Assembly (NCBI RefSeq): GCF_000661915.1 | Contig: NZ_CP007509.1 | Location: 2,249,501 to 2,313,500, forward strand | From: Stutzerimonas decontaminans | Lineage (GTDB): Bacteria; Pseudomonadota; Gammaproteobacteria; Pseudomonadales; Pseudomonadaceae | Direction of reading: 5' to 3' | Length of the DNA: 64,000 nucleotides | Shown here: one piece after another, positions 20,831 through 28,621 of the stretch | How positions within the stretch are numbered: the stretch's first letter is position 1 | How the letters are laid out: every line of letters starts with the position of its first letter | Made by a program: the position numbers and the translations under genes | Notes under the pieces: generated by a model | The model's input: the letters and a program-made list of their open reading frames with translations, nothing else | Database searches by the model: none | Told to the model about the DNA's origin: nothing

Positions 20831-21583
20831 ACGCAGACTCATCGCCAGCACCACCAGAATAAACACCGGGCGGATGAACCGCGAGCCGCCACGGATTGCC
20901 GTGCGCGCGCCAAAATAGGCGCCGGCCATCAGTGCCAGGCCCATGCCGATTCCGAGTACCCATGCGACATGTCCAGCAATCACGAACACGCTCAGCGCCA
21001 CTGCGTTGCTGACGAAATTCATGGTTCGCGCAACACCGCTGGCCCGCAGCAGATCGAGTGGATAGAGCAGCATGCTGCTGACGGTCCAAAAGGCGCCGGT
21101 GCCTGGGCCCGCCACGCCATCGTAGAAACCGAGCGAAAGGCCCTGTGGCCACTGTCGCTTGCGCCCGATCAGCGTCGCATCGCCGCTTGCGCGGGTGGGC
21201 ATGCGGCTGAATAGGAGGTAGATGCCGCAGGCAGATACCACCAGGGGCAGCAGCTGGTTAAGCCAGCTTGCAGGCATGAACTGCGCGAGAACTGCACCCA
21301 GCGCCGCTCCGATTGCGGTGCCCGCAAGCGCGCTGCGCCATATCCCAGGCTCGAACAGGCGACGGCGATAGAAGGTATAGCTGGCGGTAGCCGAGCCGAA
21401 GGTAGCGCACAGCTTGTTGGTGCCCAGCACGAGATGAGGTGGCAGGCCGGCAGTCAACAGGGCAGGAATGGTCAGCAGCCCGCCACCACCGGCGATGGCA
21501 TCAATGAATCCGGCGGTGAAGGCAACGGCGAACAAAATCAACAGGGTCGAAGGGTCGAGCGCGAGCTCAAGTGCTAAGGGCAT
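20798..21583 (-). CDS. TSUP (TauE/SafE) family inner-membrane permease
   Basis: A polytopic membrane protein of 261 residues with about eight hydrophobic helices. The TauE/SafE pattern is visible as [22 protein letters not shown] in helix 1-2 and the repeated [11 protein letters not shown] segment, plus [11 protein letters not shown] in the second half. Members move sulfite, sulfoacetate or other small organosulfur anions; the substrate here is unknown. The ATG at 21583 has GAGG upstream and is preferred over one at 21631, which has none. It is convergent with, and overlaps, nudC. Confidence 0.9.
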   Translation of the reverse strand: MPLALELALDPSTLLILFAVAFTAGFIDAIAGGGGLLTIPALLTAGLPPHLVLGTNKLCATFGSATASYTFYRRRLFEPGIWRSALAGTAIGAALGAVLAQFMPASWLNQLLPLVVSACGIYLLFSRMPTRASGDATLIGRKRQWPQGLSLGFYDGVAGPGTGAFWTVSSMLLYPLDLLRASGVARTMNFVSNAVALSVFVIAGHVAWVLGIGMGLALMAGAYFGARTAIRGGSRFIRPVFILVVLAMSLRLAWQHWFGAA

Positions 21584-21777
21584 GCGAGCCTCGATGGGCT
21601 GAAGGACAGCGGAGGATAATGCTGCCTTCATGCTGGCGAAAGGGGACGAATCGCCTGAGCTGCCTCATGCTGTGCACGAAGAAGAACGCCAGCTCGTGAC
21701 CGCCGTCCCATGCCGGTGCTGGCTGTGCTGATGGCTGCTGCGGATAATGTCGCACCCAATGAAAAGGACGCTTGGCT

Positions 21778-22425
21778 ATGCAATATCTCGGGCTTGCAAT
21801 CGTGATCGCGTTACTGGCGGTTATCGTATTGCTGGTGGCGCTACGTTTGCTGCTGGGAGGGAGCTGGCTGATGGGCTGGCTGCGTGGCACCTGTGGCTTT
21901 GCTGTCCTCGCGCTTGCCGGGCTTATCGGACTGATTGGCTACGACATCAGTACCTATTCGGCGCTGCCGAGCGACCGGCCGCTGGTTACCGTTACCTTCC
22001 AGGCTCAGGGATCGCAGCGTTACGAGGTCAGGCTGGAGCAGGGCAAGGAGGCGCGTACGGCGATGCTGGAAGGGGATCTCTGGCAGCTCGACCTGCATGT
22101 GTTGCGCTGGAAGAGTCTGGCTGAGCTGATCGGCCTGGAATCCGGCTATCGGCTGGAGCGCCTCACCGGACGCTACCTCGCTGTCGAGCAGCAGAATGTG
22201 GCGCGCCATGGCCGTGTAGTGCTGAGCGAGAAGCCCCTAGGGGTGGATATCTGGCAATCGCTGGAACTTGGACAGCGCAGCATGCATCTGGTCGATGCAC
22301 AGCTGCTGCGCGTCGATTACATGCCGATCGCCGATGGCGCCGCTTATACTGTGGAGCTCGCTCCGACCGGGCTGATTGCCAAGCCCATGAACGCAGCGGC
22401 GACCGAGGCGTTGAAGAACTGGTAA
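21778..22425 (+). CDS. Inner-membrane anchored protein of unknown function
   Basis: A 215-residue protein with two N-terminal hydrophobic helices (about residues 3-27 and 35-57). The C-terminal domain of about 150 residues is predicted outside the helices and contains charged beta-strand-like repeats (VTVTFQAQGSQRYEVRLEQG). Pseudomonas homologues are often labelled multidrug transporter, but two helices and no transporter motif do not support that. ATG 21778 sits nine bases after AAGGA and is preferred over TTG 21772. The gene is single and ends in its own terminator. Confidence 0.75.
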   Translation: MQYLGLAIVIALLAVIVLLVALRLLLGGSWLMGWLRGTCGFAVLALAGLIGLIGYDISTYSALPSDRPLVTVTFQAQGSQRYEVRLEQGKEARTAMLEGDLWQLDLHVLRWKSLAELIGLESGYRLERLTGRYLAVEQQNVARHGRVVLSEKPLGVDIWQSLELGQRSMHLVDAQLLRVDYMPIADGAAYTVELAPTGLIAKPMNAAATEALKNW

Positions 22426-22430
22426 ACAAA

Positions 22431-22450
22431 AGGGAGCCGCTAGGCTCCCT
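22431..22450. terminator. Intrinsic terminator between convergent genes
   Basis: A perfect 8-bp stem (AGGGAGCC / GGCTCCCT) with a GCTA loop sits six bases after the membrane-protein stop and 21 bases from the end of the convergent SDR gene. It probably serves both. Confidence 0.75.
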
Positions 22451-22470
22451 TCTGGTAGTCCCGCAAAGCG

Positions 22471-23238
22471 TCAGGCCAGATAACCGCCATCGACGTTGAG
22501 TGACACCCCCGTGGTGTAGCTGGACGCATCGCTGGCCAGATAGAGCACAGCACCGGCCATTTCGCTCGGTTGGGCGACACGGCTCAGTGGGATGTGCTGC
22601 AGTGCCATTTGCAGAATCGAGTCGTTCTTGACCAGTGCCGAGGCGAACTTGGTATCGGTCAGGCCCGGCAGCAGCGCATTGCAACGAATACCGAACTGCG
22701 CGCATTCCTTGGCGAAAGCTTTGGTCATGTTGATCACGGCGCCCTTGGTAATCGAGTAGATGCCCTGGAAGTTACCCGGTGTCACCCCGTTGATGGAGGC
22801 GACGTTAATGATGCTGCCGCCGCCGTGCTCGCGCATCAGCTTGCCGGCCTCGATGGACATGTAGAAGTAGCCGCGGATGTTCACGTCGACGGTCTTCTGG
22901 AAGGCCGATACGTCGGTATCCAGCACGTGGCAGAACTGCGGATTGGTAGCAGCGTTGTTGACCAGAATATCGAGGCGGCCGAACTGCTCGCGGATCTGAG
23001 CGAAAACCGCCTGAATCTGTTCCATCTCCCCAATATGGCAAGCAACCGGGGTGGCTTTTCCACCTTCGGCGATGATCGCGTCGGCTACAGCCTGGCAGCC
23101 CTCGATCTTGCGGCTGGATACGATCACGTGGGCGCCTTGCTGCGCGAGCAGCTTGGCAATGGCCTCGCCGATACCGCGGCTGGCGCCGGAAACGAAGGCG
23201 ATCTTGCCGTCTAGGTCGAACAGGGTGGTCTTGGACAT
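22471..23238 (-). CDS. SDR-family oxidoreductase
   Basis: A soluble, NAD(P)-dependent dehydrogenase of 255 residues with the complete classical SDR set: GASRGIG at 18-24, NNAA at 94-97, Ser148, and Tyr161-x3-Lys165 in YSITKGAV. The C-terminus GGYLA is typical of FabG-like 3-ketoacyl reductases, but the substrate is not determined. ATG 23238 is preferred over an upstream ATG six bases away because GAGGA has proper spacing only to the second. It is downstream of the kinase gene on the same strand (55-base gap). This suggests joint action on an acyl-CoA or hydroxy acid, in the manner of the LvaA/LvaD pair of P. putida. Confidence 0.9.
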   Translation of the reverse strand: MSKTTLFDLDGKIAFVSGASRGIGEAIAKLLAQQGAHVIVSSRKIEGCQAVADAIIAEGGKATPVACHIGEMEQIQAVFAQIREQFGRLDILVNNAATNPQFCHVLDTDVSAFQKTVDVNIRGYFYMSIEAGKLMREHGGGSIINVASINGVTPGNFQGIYSITKGAVINMTKAFAKECAQFGIRCNALLPGLTDTKFASALVKNDSILQMALQHIPLSRVAQPSEMAGAVLYLASDASSYTTGVSLNVDGGYLA

Positions 23239-23293
23239 GGTCATTCCTCTTTTTCTTGTTCGGCCCTGTGCGTGCCACAGGGCTTGGATGGCT

Positions 23294-24361
23294 TCAGAGC
23301 TTCGATTGCCCGATCACTTGCAGCGCTTTTTGTTCGAGCAACTTGTTCATATGGATGAACGAGGCGAAACGTTGATCCTGTGTCTGGCCGTGATAGAAGC
23401 GGTAGTAAATCTGCTGAACGATTCCAGCCAGGCGGAACAGGCCGTAGGTGTAGTAGAAGTCGATGCAGGGGATCTCGATGCCGGCCCGTTGCGCGTAGTA
23501 ATCGACGAAGCCCTGCCGGGTATGCATGCCAGGTAGATGGCTTGGTTGGCGACGCATCGCCTGCATCGGTTGTGGATCATCGGCCTCGATCCAGTAGGCC
23601 AGTGTATTGCCCAGATCCATTAGCGGATCGCCGATGGTAGTCATTTCCCAGTCCAGTACACCGATGATCTCCATCGGGTTATTCGGGTTGAGGATGACGT
23701 TGTCGAAGCGGTAGTCGTTGTGAATGATCCCGGGCTTTGCGTGATCCGCTGGCATTTTGTCCTTAAGCCAGGCCTTCACCGCCTCCCAGGCGGGCGCATC
23801 GGGGGTGATGGCGCGCTCGTAGCGCTCGCTCCAACCCTCGATCTGGCGCTTCACGTAACCTTCAGGCTTGCCCAGGTCGCCAAGGCCGCAGGCCTGATAG
23901 TCGACATTGTGCAGGTCGACGAACTTGTCGATGAAGCTCTCGCAGAGGGCACGGGTCTGGCCTTCATCGAGGCTCAGTTCCGGCGGCAGCTCGGAGCGCA
24001 AGATGATGCCGTTGACGCGCTCCATCACGTAGAACTCCGCGCCTATCACTGAATCATCCGTGCAGTAAACATAGGCCTTCGGGCAGTAGGGAAAGCCTTT
24101 GTTGAGCTGATTGAGAATACGAAACTCACGGCCCATGTCGTGGGCGGATTTCGCCTTGTGTCCGAAGGGAGGGCGGCGCAAGACCAGATCGAGATCAGGG
24201 TACTGCAATAGGTAGGTCAGATTCGATGCGCCACCGGGGAACTGGGAAATCTGCGGCGTACCGTTCAGGCCAGGGATATGCGCCTTCAGGTATTGGTCGA
24301 TGATATCGACCGGTAACTCCTCGCCTTCCCGGACGCGCGTGGTTTGATCTGTAAGCGCCAT
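23294..24361 (-). CDS. Phosphotransferase of the APH / ACAD10-11 kinase family
   Basis: A cytoplasmic kinase-fold protein of 355 residues. The catalytic loop is HNDYRFDN (Asp216, Asn221) and the metal site lies in LDWEMTTIGDP (Asp237). Together these define the ACAD10/11-like branch of aminoglycoside-phosphotransferase-fold enzymes rather than antibiotic-modifying APHs. Known members of this branch phosphorylate 4-hydroxyacyl-CoA so that an acyl-CoA dehydrogenase-like partner can remove the phosphate. Here the neighbours are an SDR and an SCP2 protein and no dehydrogenase is adjacent, so the exact substrate is inference. Confidence 0.85.
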   Translation of the reverse strand: MALTDQTTRVREGEELPVDIIDQYLKAHIPGLNGTPQISQFPGGASNLTYLLQYPDLDLVLRRPPFGHKAKSAHDMGREFRILNQLNKGFPYCPKAYVYCTDDSVIGAEFYVMERVNGIILRSELPPELSLDEGQTRALCESFIDKFVDLHNVDYQACGLGDLGKPEGYVKRQIEGWSERYERAITPDAPAWEAVKAWLKDKMPADHAKPGIIHNDYRFDNVILNPNNPMEIIGVLDWEMTTIGDPLMDLGNTLAYWIEADDPQPMQAMRRQPSHLPGMHTRQGFVDYYAQRAGIEIPCIDFYYTYGLFRLAGIVQQIYYRFYHGQTQDQRFASFIHMNKLLEQKALQVIGQSKL

Positions 24362-24508
24362 TGTTATCCCTTCTACTTATGTTCGGTGCCCAAGATGATT
24401 CAGTAATCTAATGCTCGAGATCGCGTAGACCAAGTCATGGCCGCTGTTATTGGCCGGAGTGTTGCCCGTCAATCAAGCTGCCTGATTCGCTGTTCAGGGT
24501 TGTTCGGC

Positions 24509-24545
24509 CAAAAAAAAACCGAAGTCAGTGACTTCGGCTTTTTGC
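24509..24545. terminator. Bidirectional intrinsic terminator
   Basis: A perfect 8-bp stem (CCGAAGTC / GACTTCGG) with a three-base loop is flanked by nine A on the left and CTTTTT on the right. On the minus strand it ends the SCP2 gene with a U-run; it also reads as a terminator on the plus strand. The SCP2 transcript is therefore separate from the kinase-SDR transcript. Confidence 0.9.
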
Positions 24546-24566
24546 GTCGCAGCGGTGGTCCTGGCC

Positions 24567-24881
24567 TTACGCCGGGAACAGTTCGCTTAGCTTCATGGCC
24601 AGCATCATGTCGCCTTCGGCGCGCAGCTTGCCGGCCATGAAAGCCTGCATGCCGTCGGTTTCACCGCTGACGATGCCCTGCATGGTTTCGCTGTCCATGA
24701 TCAAGGTGACGTTTGCATCGCTGGAATCGCCCTGCTGCAGATCGCAGGTGCCATCCTTTACCACCAGGTAGTAGTTTTCGGCATCAGTGATGTTGAACTG
24801 GAACACCAGATCCAGGCCGGCAGCGGCGCTGGGGTTGAACTTCGACTGCATGCCTTTGAAAGTCTCGGCGACGTTACTCAT
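24567..24881 (-). CDS. SCP2 sterol-binding domain protein
   Basis: A 104-residue single-domain SCP2 protein: ITDAENYYLVVKDGTCDLQQG, then DANVTLIMDSETMQGIVSGE and the C-terminal MLAMKLSELF helix, all standard for the family. It is soluble, has no signal peptide, and should bind fatty acyl-CoA or a similar lipid in a hydrophobic tunnel. AGGAAACC precedes the ATG. It sits between a lipid-related kinase/SDR pair and a histidine phosphatase gene and has its own terminator. Confidence 0.92.
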   Translation of the reverse strand: MSNVAETFKGMQSKFNPSAAAGLDLVFQFNITDAENYYLVVKDGTCDLQQGDSSDANVTLIMDSETMQGIVSGETDGMQAFMAGKLRAEGDMMLAMKLSELFPA

Positions 24882-24941
24882 GAGGGTTTCCTTTTTGGGT
24901 CGTTATGGGTACACGCAGCTAGGGGCCGCTTGGGGCTGGGC

Positions 24942-25640
24942 TCATCTATGGGTGACGAGCTCCGGGTTCTTCAGGAGTTGCAGGTGCGCATGGCTGTTGA
25001 ACGAAGCCAGCGCGACATCTCGATCACGAAACTTCAACAGGCTGAGCGAGGTATTGACGATCTGCCAGTTCATCTCGAATGCCTTGATCGGCGGCACGCC
25101 TATGATCAGTTGCATCAGTGCGGTGATAGTTCCGCCGGAGGTGAAGATGGCGATGCGATCACGCTTGCCTGCTTGATCCAGAACGCGATCCAGACCACCC
25201 CGTACGCGATCGAGGAAATGCTGCCAGCTCTCCAGTTCTTCCTTCTCGTGCTCACCGGATATCCAGCGATGCACTACATGGGTGAACAGCCGCTGAAAGT
25301 CGGCACGATGATCCGCCGCGTTGCGCAGGATGTGCAATGCATTGGGCTCGAGCTGAAGCAAGTCGGGGAGGTGGGCGCGTATAACCGCATCGGCGTGAAA
25401 TTCATTGAAGGCGGCGTCGACTTCAAGCTCCGGCTGAGCCCCCAGTCTCGCCAGCGTGGCGCGGGCAGTGTCCTGCTGGCGATCCAGCTCGCCACTCAGG
25501 CAGCGATCAAAGGTCACATCAAGCTGCGCAAGGTAGTCGCCCAGCGCTTCGGATTGGCGATAGCCCAGTGGGGAGAGCACGTCGTAGTTTTCTGCGCCGA
25601 AAGACGCCTGACCATGCCTGATCAGGTAGATACTGCCCAT
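24942..25640 (-). CDS. Histidine phosphatase (phosphoglycerate mutase superfamily)
   Basis: A soluble protein of 232 residues with the branch-1 RHG motif at the N-terminus (IYLIRHGQASF, nucleophile His9). A second acidic/His region is seen as IAIFTSGGTITALMQ, where most members have a His after the Ser/Thr-Gly turn; that second histidine is not evident, so activity should not be assumed. GGAGCAG precedes ATG 25640, and an upstream frame to 25748 lacks a ribosome site and adds no domain. The substrate is unknown. Confidence 0.85.
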   Translation of the reverse strand: MGSIYLIRHGQASFGAENYDVLSPLGYRQSEALGDYLAQLDVTFDRCLSGELDRQQDTARATLARLGAQPELEVDAAFNEFHADAVIRAHLPDLLQLEPNALHILRNAADHRADFQRLFTHVVHRWISGEHEKEELESWQHFLDRVRGGLDRVLDQAGKRDRIAIFTSGGTITALMQLIIGVPPIKAFEMNWQIVNTSLSLLKFRDRDVALASFNSHAHLQLLKNPELVTHR

Positions 25641-25821
25641 GCTTGCTGCTCCGGCCGGCACTGTTTTTTCGCGAGGGTAGGGGCATCGTTCGGGAGTGTC
25701 AACGATAATTCGAACGTTTGTTTGAATTGCGCGCGCTAGCCCAGCCAAAGGCCCGCCGGTATGCTGGCGGCTTGCCGCCGAAGGGATACCTGTCGGCGCC
25801 GGAACTCACCGAGGGGGATAC

Positions 25822-26844
25822 GTGGAATTTCTTGTCGATTACGCCAGCTTCCTGGCCAAGACTGTCACGCTGGTGGTCGCAATCGTGATCGTGCTGATCG
25901 CTCTCGCTTCGATGCGGCGCGGACGCAGCAAGCAGGGCGGTGGCCATCTCGAAGTGCACAAGCTCAACGAGTTCTATAAGTCCATGCGCGAGCGCCTGGA
26001 GCAGGCTGTGCTGGAGAAGGACGCGTTGAAAGCATTGCGCAAGCGCGAAGCCAAGGCCGCCAAACAGAACAAGAAGCCTGAAACGCCCGCGCGGGTATTC
26101 GTCCTCGATTTCGATGGCGACATTCGCGCATCGGCCGTCGACAACCTGCGCCACGAGATCACCGCGCTGCTAACGATGGCGACACCGCAGGATGAAGTGG
26201 TCCTGCGGCTGGAGAGTGGTGGTGGCATGGTGCACGGCTATGGCCTGGCCGCATCACAGCTGGTGCGTATCCGTGATGCCGGTGTGCCGCTGACTGTCTG
26301 CGTCGACAAGGTGGCCGCGAGCGGCGGCTACATGATGGCGTGCATCGGTAATCGCATTCTTACTGCGCCATTCGCCATCCTTGGTTCCATCGGCGTGGTG
26401 GCGCAGCTGCCCAATGTCCATCGCCTGCTGAAAAAGCATGATGTGGATTTCGAAGTGCTGACCGCTGGTGAGTACAAGCGAACCCTGACCGTTTTTGGCG
26501 AGAACACCGACAAGGGCCGGGAGAAATTCCAGGAAGATCTGGAAACGACCCATGAGTTGTTCAAGAACTTCGTCGCTCGCTATCGGCAGAACCTCTCGAT
26601 AGATGATGTTGCAACGGGCGAGGTCTGGCTCGGCATCGCTGCGCTGGGTAAGCATCTGGCGGACGAGCTGAAAACCAGTGATCAGTACCTCGCCGAGCGG
26701 GCGCAGGAAGCGGAACTGTTCCAGCTGCATTACATCCAGAAGAAGAGCCTGCCGGAACGTTTCGGCATGGCGGCCAGTACGGTAATGGAGCACGGCTTGC
26801 TGAAAGGCTGGAGCCGGCTGAACGAACAACGTTTTTGGCAATGA
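25822..26844 (+). CDS. sohB: Protease SohB, signal-peptide-peptidase family S49
   Basis: Inner-membrane-anchored serine protease of 340 residues. One N-terminal helix (about 13-30) is followed by a basic, charged segment of about 60 residues and the S49 domain. The Ser-Lys dyad is visible: Ser167 in VAASGGYMMAC and Lys219 in AGEYKRTLTVFGENT. E. coli SohB is a suspected periplasmic protease that suppresses htrA loss. The start is GTG 25822 behind GAGGGGGA. It is followed 13 bases later by acuI, probably on the same transcript. Confidence 0.92.
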   Translation: MEFLVDYASFLAKTVTLVVAIVIVLIALASMRRGRSKQGGGHLEVHKLNEFYKSMRERLEQAVLEKDALKALRKREAKAAKQNKKPETPARVFVLDFDGDIRASAVDNLRHEITALLTMATPQDEVVLRLESGGGMVHGYGLAASQLVRIRDAGVPLTVCVDKVAASGGYMMACIGNRILTAPFAILGSIGVVAQLPNVHRLLKKHDVDFEVLTAGEYKRTLTVFGENTDKGREKFQEDLETTHELFKNFVARYRQNLSIDDVATGEVWLGIAALGKHLADELKTSDQYLAERAQEAELFQLHYIQKKSLPERFGMAASTVMEHGLLKGWSRLNEQRFWQ

Positions 26845-26857
26845 CAAGGGGACCGCG

Positions 26858-27850
26858 ATGAGCAGCTTCAAGGCGCTACAAGTCAGCGAAGTGGCCGAGG
26901 GCCGTTTCGAATCCAAAGTCGTCGAGCGTGGTATCGACGAGCTGCCCGCAGGTGAGGTGCTCATCCGGGTTCATTATTCCTCGCTGAACTTCAAGGACGC
27001 GCTATCGGCGAGCGGTAATCGCGGCGTGACCCGATCCTATCCGCATACGCCTGGCATTGACGCTGCAGGTATCGTGGCTTCTTCCAGTGTCGGCGAATTC
27101 GCCGAAGGTGATGAGGTGATCGTTACGGGCTATGACCTGGGCATGAACACCGCCGGTGGCTTCGCTCAGTACATCCGCGTCCCGGCTGCCTGGGTGATCA
27201 AGCGTCCCCAGGGCCTTTCGCTGCGCGAAGCGATGATCCTCGGTACTGCCGGGCTGACTGCAGCACTTTGTATCGACAAGCTTGAGCAGGCTGGCCTGGA
27301 ACCGCGTGAAGCGCCAGTGCTGGTGACGGGAGCGACTGGCGGGGTGGGTAGCATTGCCGTGGCGCTACTGGCCAGCCTTGGCTACAAGGTTGCGGCGGTG
27401 ACCGGCAAGGCCGATCAGGCTGACTTTCTCACTCGCCTGGGCGCAAGCCAGATTGTCGAACGTTCTGCATTGCAGGCTGGCGTGGAAAAGGCGCTGCTCA
27501 AGGAGCAGTGGGGCGGCGCGGTTGATACGGTCGGCGGAGATATCCTGTTCAACGTGGTCAAGTCGCTGCAGCGCGGTGCCAGCGCAGCCTGTTGCGGACT
27601 CACTGCGGGCACTCACTTTCAGGCCAGCGTTCTGCCCTTCATTCTGCGTGGAGTCAATCTGCTGGGGGTGGACTCGGTGGAGATTCCGCTGGTGGTCAAG
27701 GCCTCCATGTGGGACAAGCTGTCGCTGCAGTGGAAGCTGCCCAACCTCGACGATCTGACCCATGAGATCGCTCTTGAGCAGTTGCCAGAGGCGATCGAGC
27801 GCATCTTGGCCGGGGGCCAGGTAGGCCGGATATTGGTACGTGTCGATTGA
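26858..27850 (+). CDS. acuI: Acrylyl-CoA reductase AcuI / YhdH-type quinone oxidoreductase
   Basis: A cytosolic medium-chain reductase of 330 residues. It has an N-terminal GroES-like domain (YSSLNFKDALSASG, PHTPGIDAAG) and the Rossmann half with VTGATGGVGSIAV at about 152. The combination NFKDAL ... GYDLGMNTAGGFAQY is the YhdH/AcuI branch, which reduces acryloyl-CoA to propionyl-CoA with NADPH. No catalytic zinc ligands are present. It follows sohB on the same strand with a 13-base gap. Confidence 0.92.
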   Translation: MSSFKALQVSEVAEGRFESKVVERGIDELPAGEVLIRVHYSSLNFKDALSASGNRGVTRSYPHTPGIDAAGIVASSSVGEFAEGDEVIVTGYDLGMNTAGGFAQYIRVPAAWVIKRPQGLSLREAMILGTAGLTAALCIDKLEQAGLEPREAPVLVTGATGGVGSIAVALLASLGYKVAAVTGKADQADFLTRLGASQIVERSALQAGVEKALLKEQWGGAVDTVGGDILFNVVKSLQRGASAACCGLTAGTHFQASVLPFILRGVNLLGVDSVEIPLVVKASMWDKLSLQWKLPNLDDLTHEIALEQLPEAIERILAGGQVGRILVRVD

Positions 27851-27959
27851 GTTGCGCCTGCTAAGCGATTTATCGACGCGATAGTGGCAATGAATTTCCT
27901 CGGAAGCGGCAATTGGCGGAACCTAGCGCCATCGCTGTTCGCAACCGAGGAAATCGTTC

Positions 27960-28061
27960 ATGAAGAAGCTTGCCGAGAAAATCAAACAGATCGCTTCCGG
28001 AAAAAAGGCCGTAGAGGTTACCGCTCCGGTCGAACACCCTAATTTCTGGATGTATCAATGA
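27960..28061 (+). CDS. Small 33-residue protein (micro-ORF), unknown function
   Basis: A 34-codon frame starts at ATG 27960 with GAGGAAAT eleven bases before it and ends at TGA 28061, seven bases before a strong intrinsic terminator. The N-terminus MKKLAEKIKQIASGKKAVEV is basic and amphipathic; the C-terminus ends EHPNFWMYQ. It has no signal peptide or membrane helix. The size, strong ribosome site and private terminator together suggest a real gene rather than a chance frame. I do not recognise the family. It is 109 bases after acuI. Confidence 0.65.
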   Translation: MKKLAEKIKQIASGKKAVEVTAPVEHPNFWMYQ

Positions 28062-28067
28062 AGCAAT

Positions 28068-28095
28068 AAAAAGCCCGCCAATAGGCGGGCTTTTT
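28068..28095. terminator. Strong intrinsic terminator after the micro-ORF
   Basis: A 12-bp stem AAAAAGCCCGCC / GGCGGGCTTTTT with an AATA loop. T-runs on both strands make it bidirectional: it ends the small gene to the left and the DUF934 gene to the right (stop at 28121). Confidence 0.95.
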
Positions 28096-28120
28096 ATTTG
28101 CCGGTTCGACTGGGCTGGTA

Positions 28121-28621
28121 TCAGCCCTGACGGCGACGGAACAGCGGGCGCTCATCATCGGCCGCGGCCTGATAGGTCACCGAAAAGTCCTTCAAACCTT
28201 CCAGCGCGTCGACTGGGTCACGATCGGCGCGAATGGCAAAAGCATCGAAGCCGCAGCGACGCATGTAGAACAGCTGGTCACGCAGTACGTCACCGATGGC
28301 GCGAATTTCGCCTTTATAGCCATAGCGCTCACGCAGCAGGCGGGCACTGGAGTAGTGGCGACCGTCGGTGAAGCTCGGGAAATTCAGCGCGACTACCTGG
28401 AAATGCTCCAGGTCGTCGGCGATATCTTCGATCTGTTCGTGCGCGTCAAGCCACACGCCGAGACCACCGTCGCGTGCTTTCAACGCATGCGCATGGTCGA
28501 GCCAGAGATGCAGCGGAACGATCAGGTCATCGCTGTTGCACAGGTCGTCGAGCGTCTGCTCTTGGGGCAGCAGGTGCCAGGTTTCATCGACCAGTTGATC
28601 GTTCTTAATGATTCGCTGCAT
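28121..28621 (-). CDS. DUF934 protein, partner of sulfite reductase
   Basis: A 166-residue soluble protein. The DUF934 family has a conserved HLWLDHAHALKARDGGLGVWL region and the later NFPSFTDGRHYSSARLLRERYGYKG motif, both visible. The gene is almost always next to cysI in proteobacteria, as here, where its start overlaps the cysI end by 17 bases with AAGGAG inside cysI. A role in assimilatory sulfite reduction, perhaps electron supply or cofactor handling, is inferred from context only. The longer frame to 28681 is rejected. Confidence 0.92.
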   Translation of the reverse strand: MQRIIKNDQLVDETWHLLPQEQTLDDLCNSDDLIVPLHLWLDHAHALKARDGGLGVWLDAHEQIEDIADDLEHFQVVALNFPSFTDGRHYSSARLLRERYGYKGEIRAIGDVLRDQLFYMRRCGFDAFAIRADRDPVDALEGLKDFSVTYQAAADDERPLFRRRQG

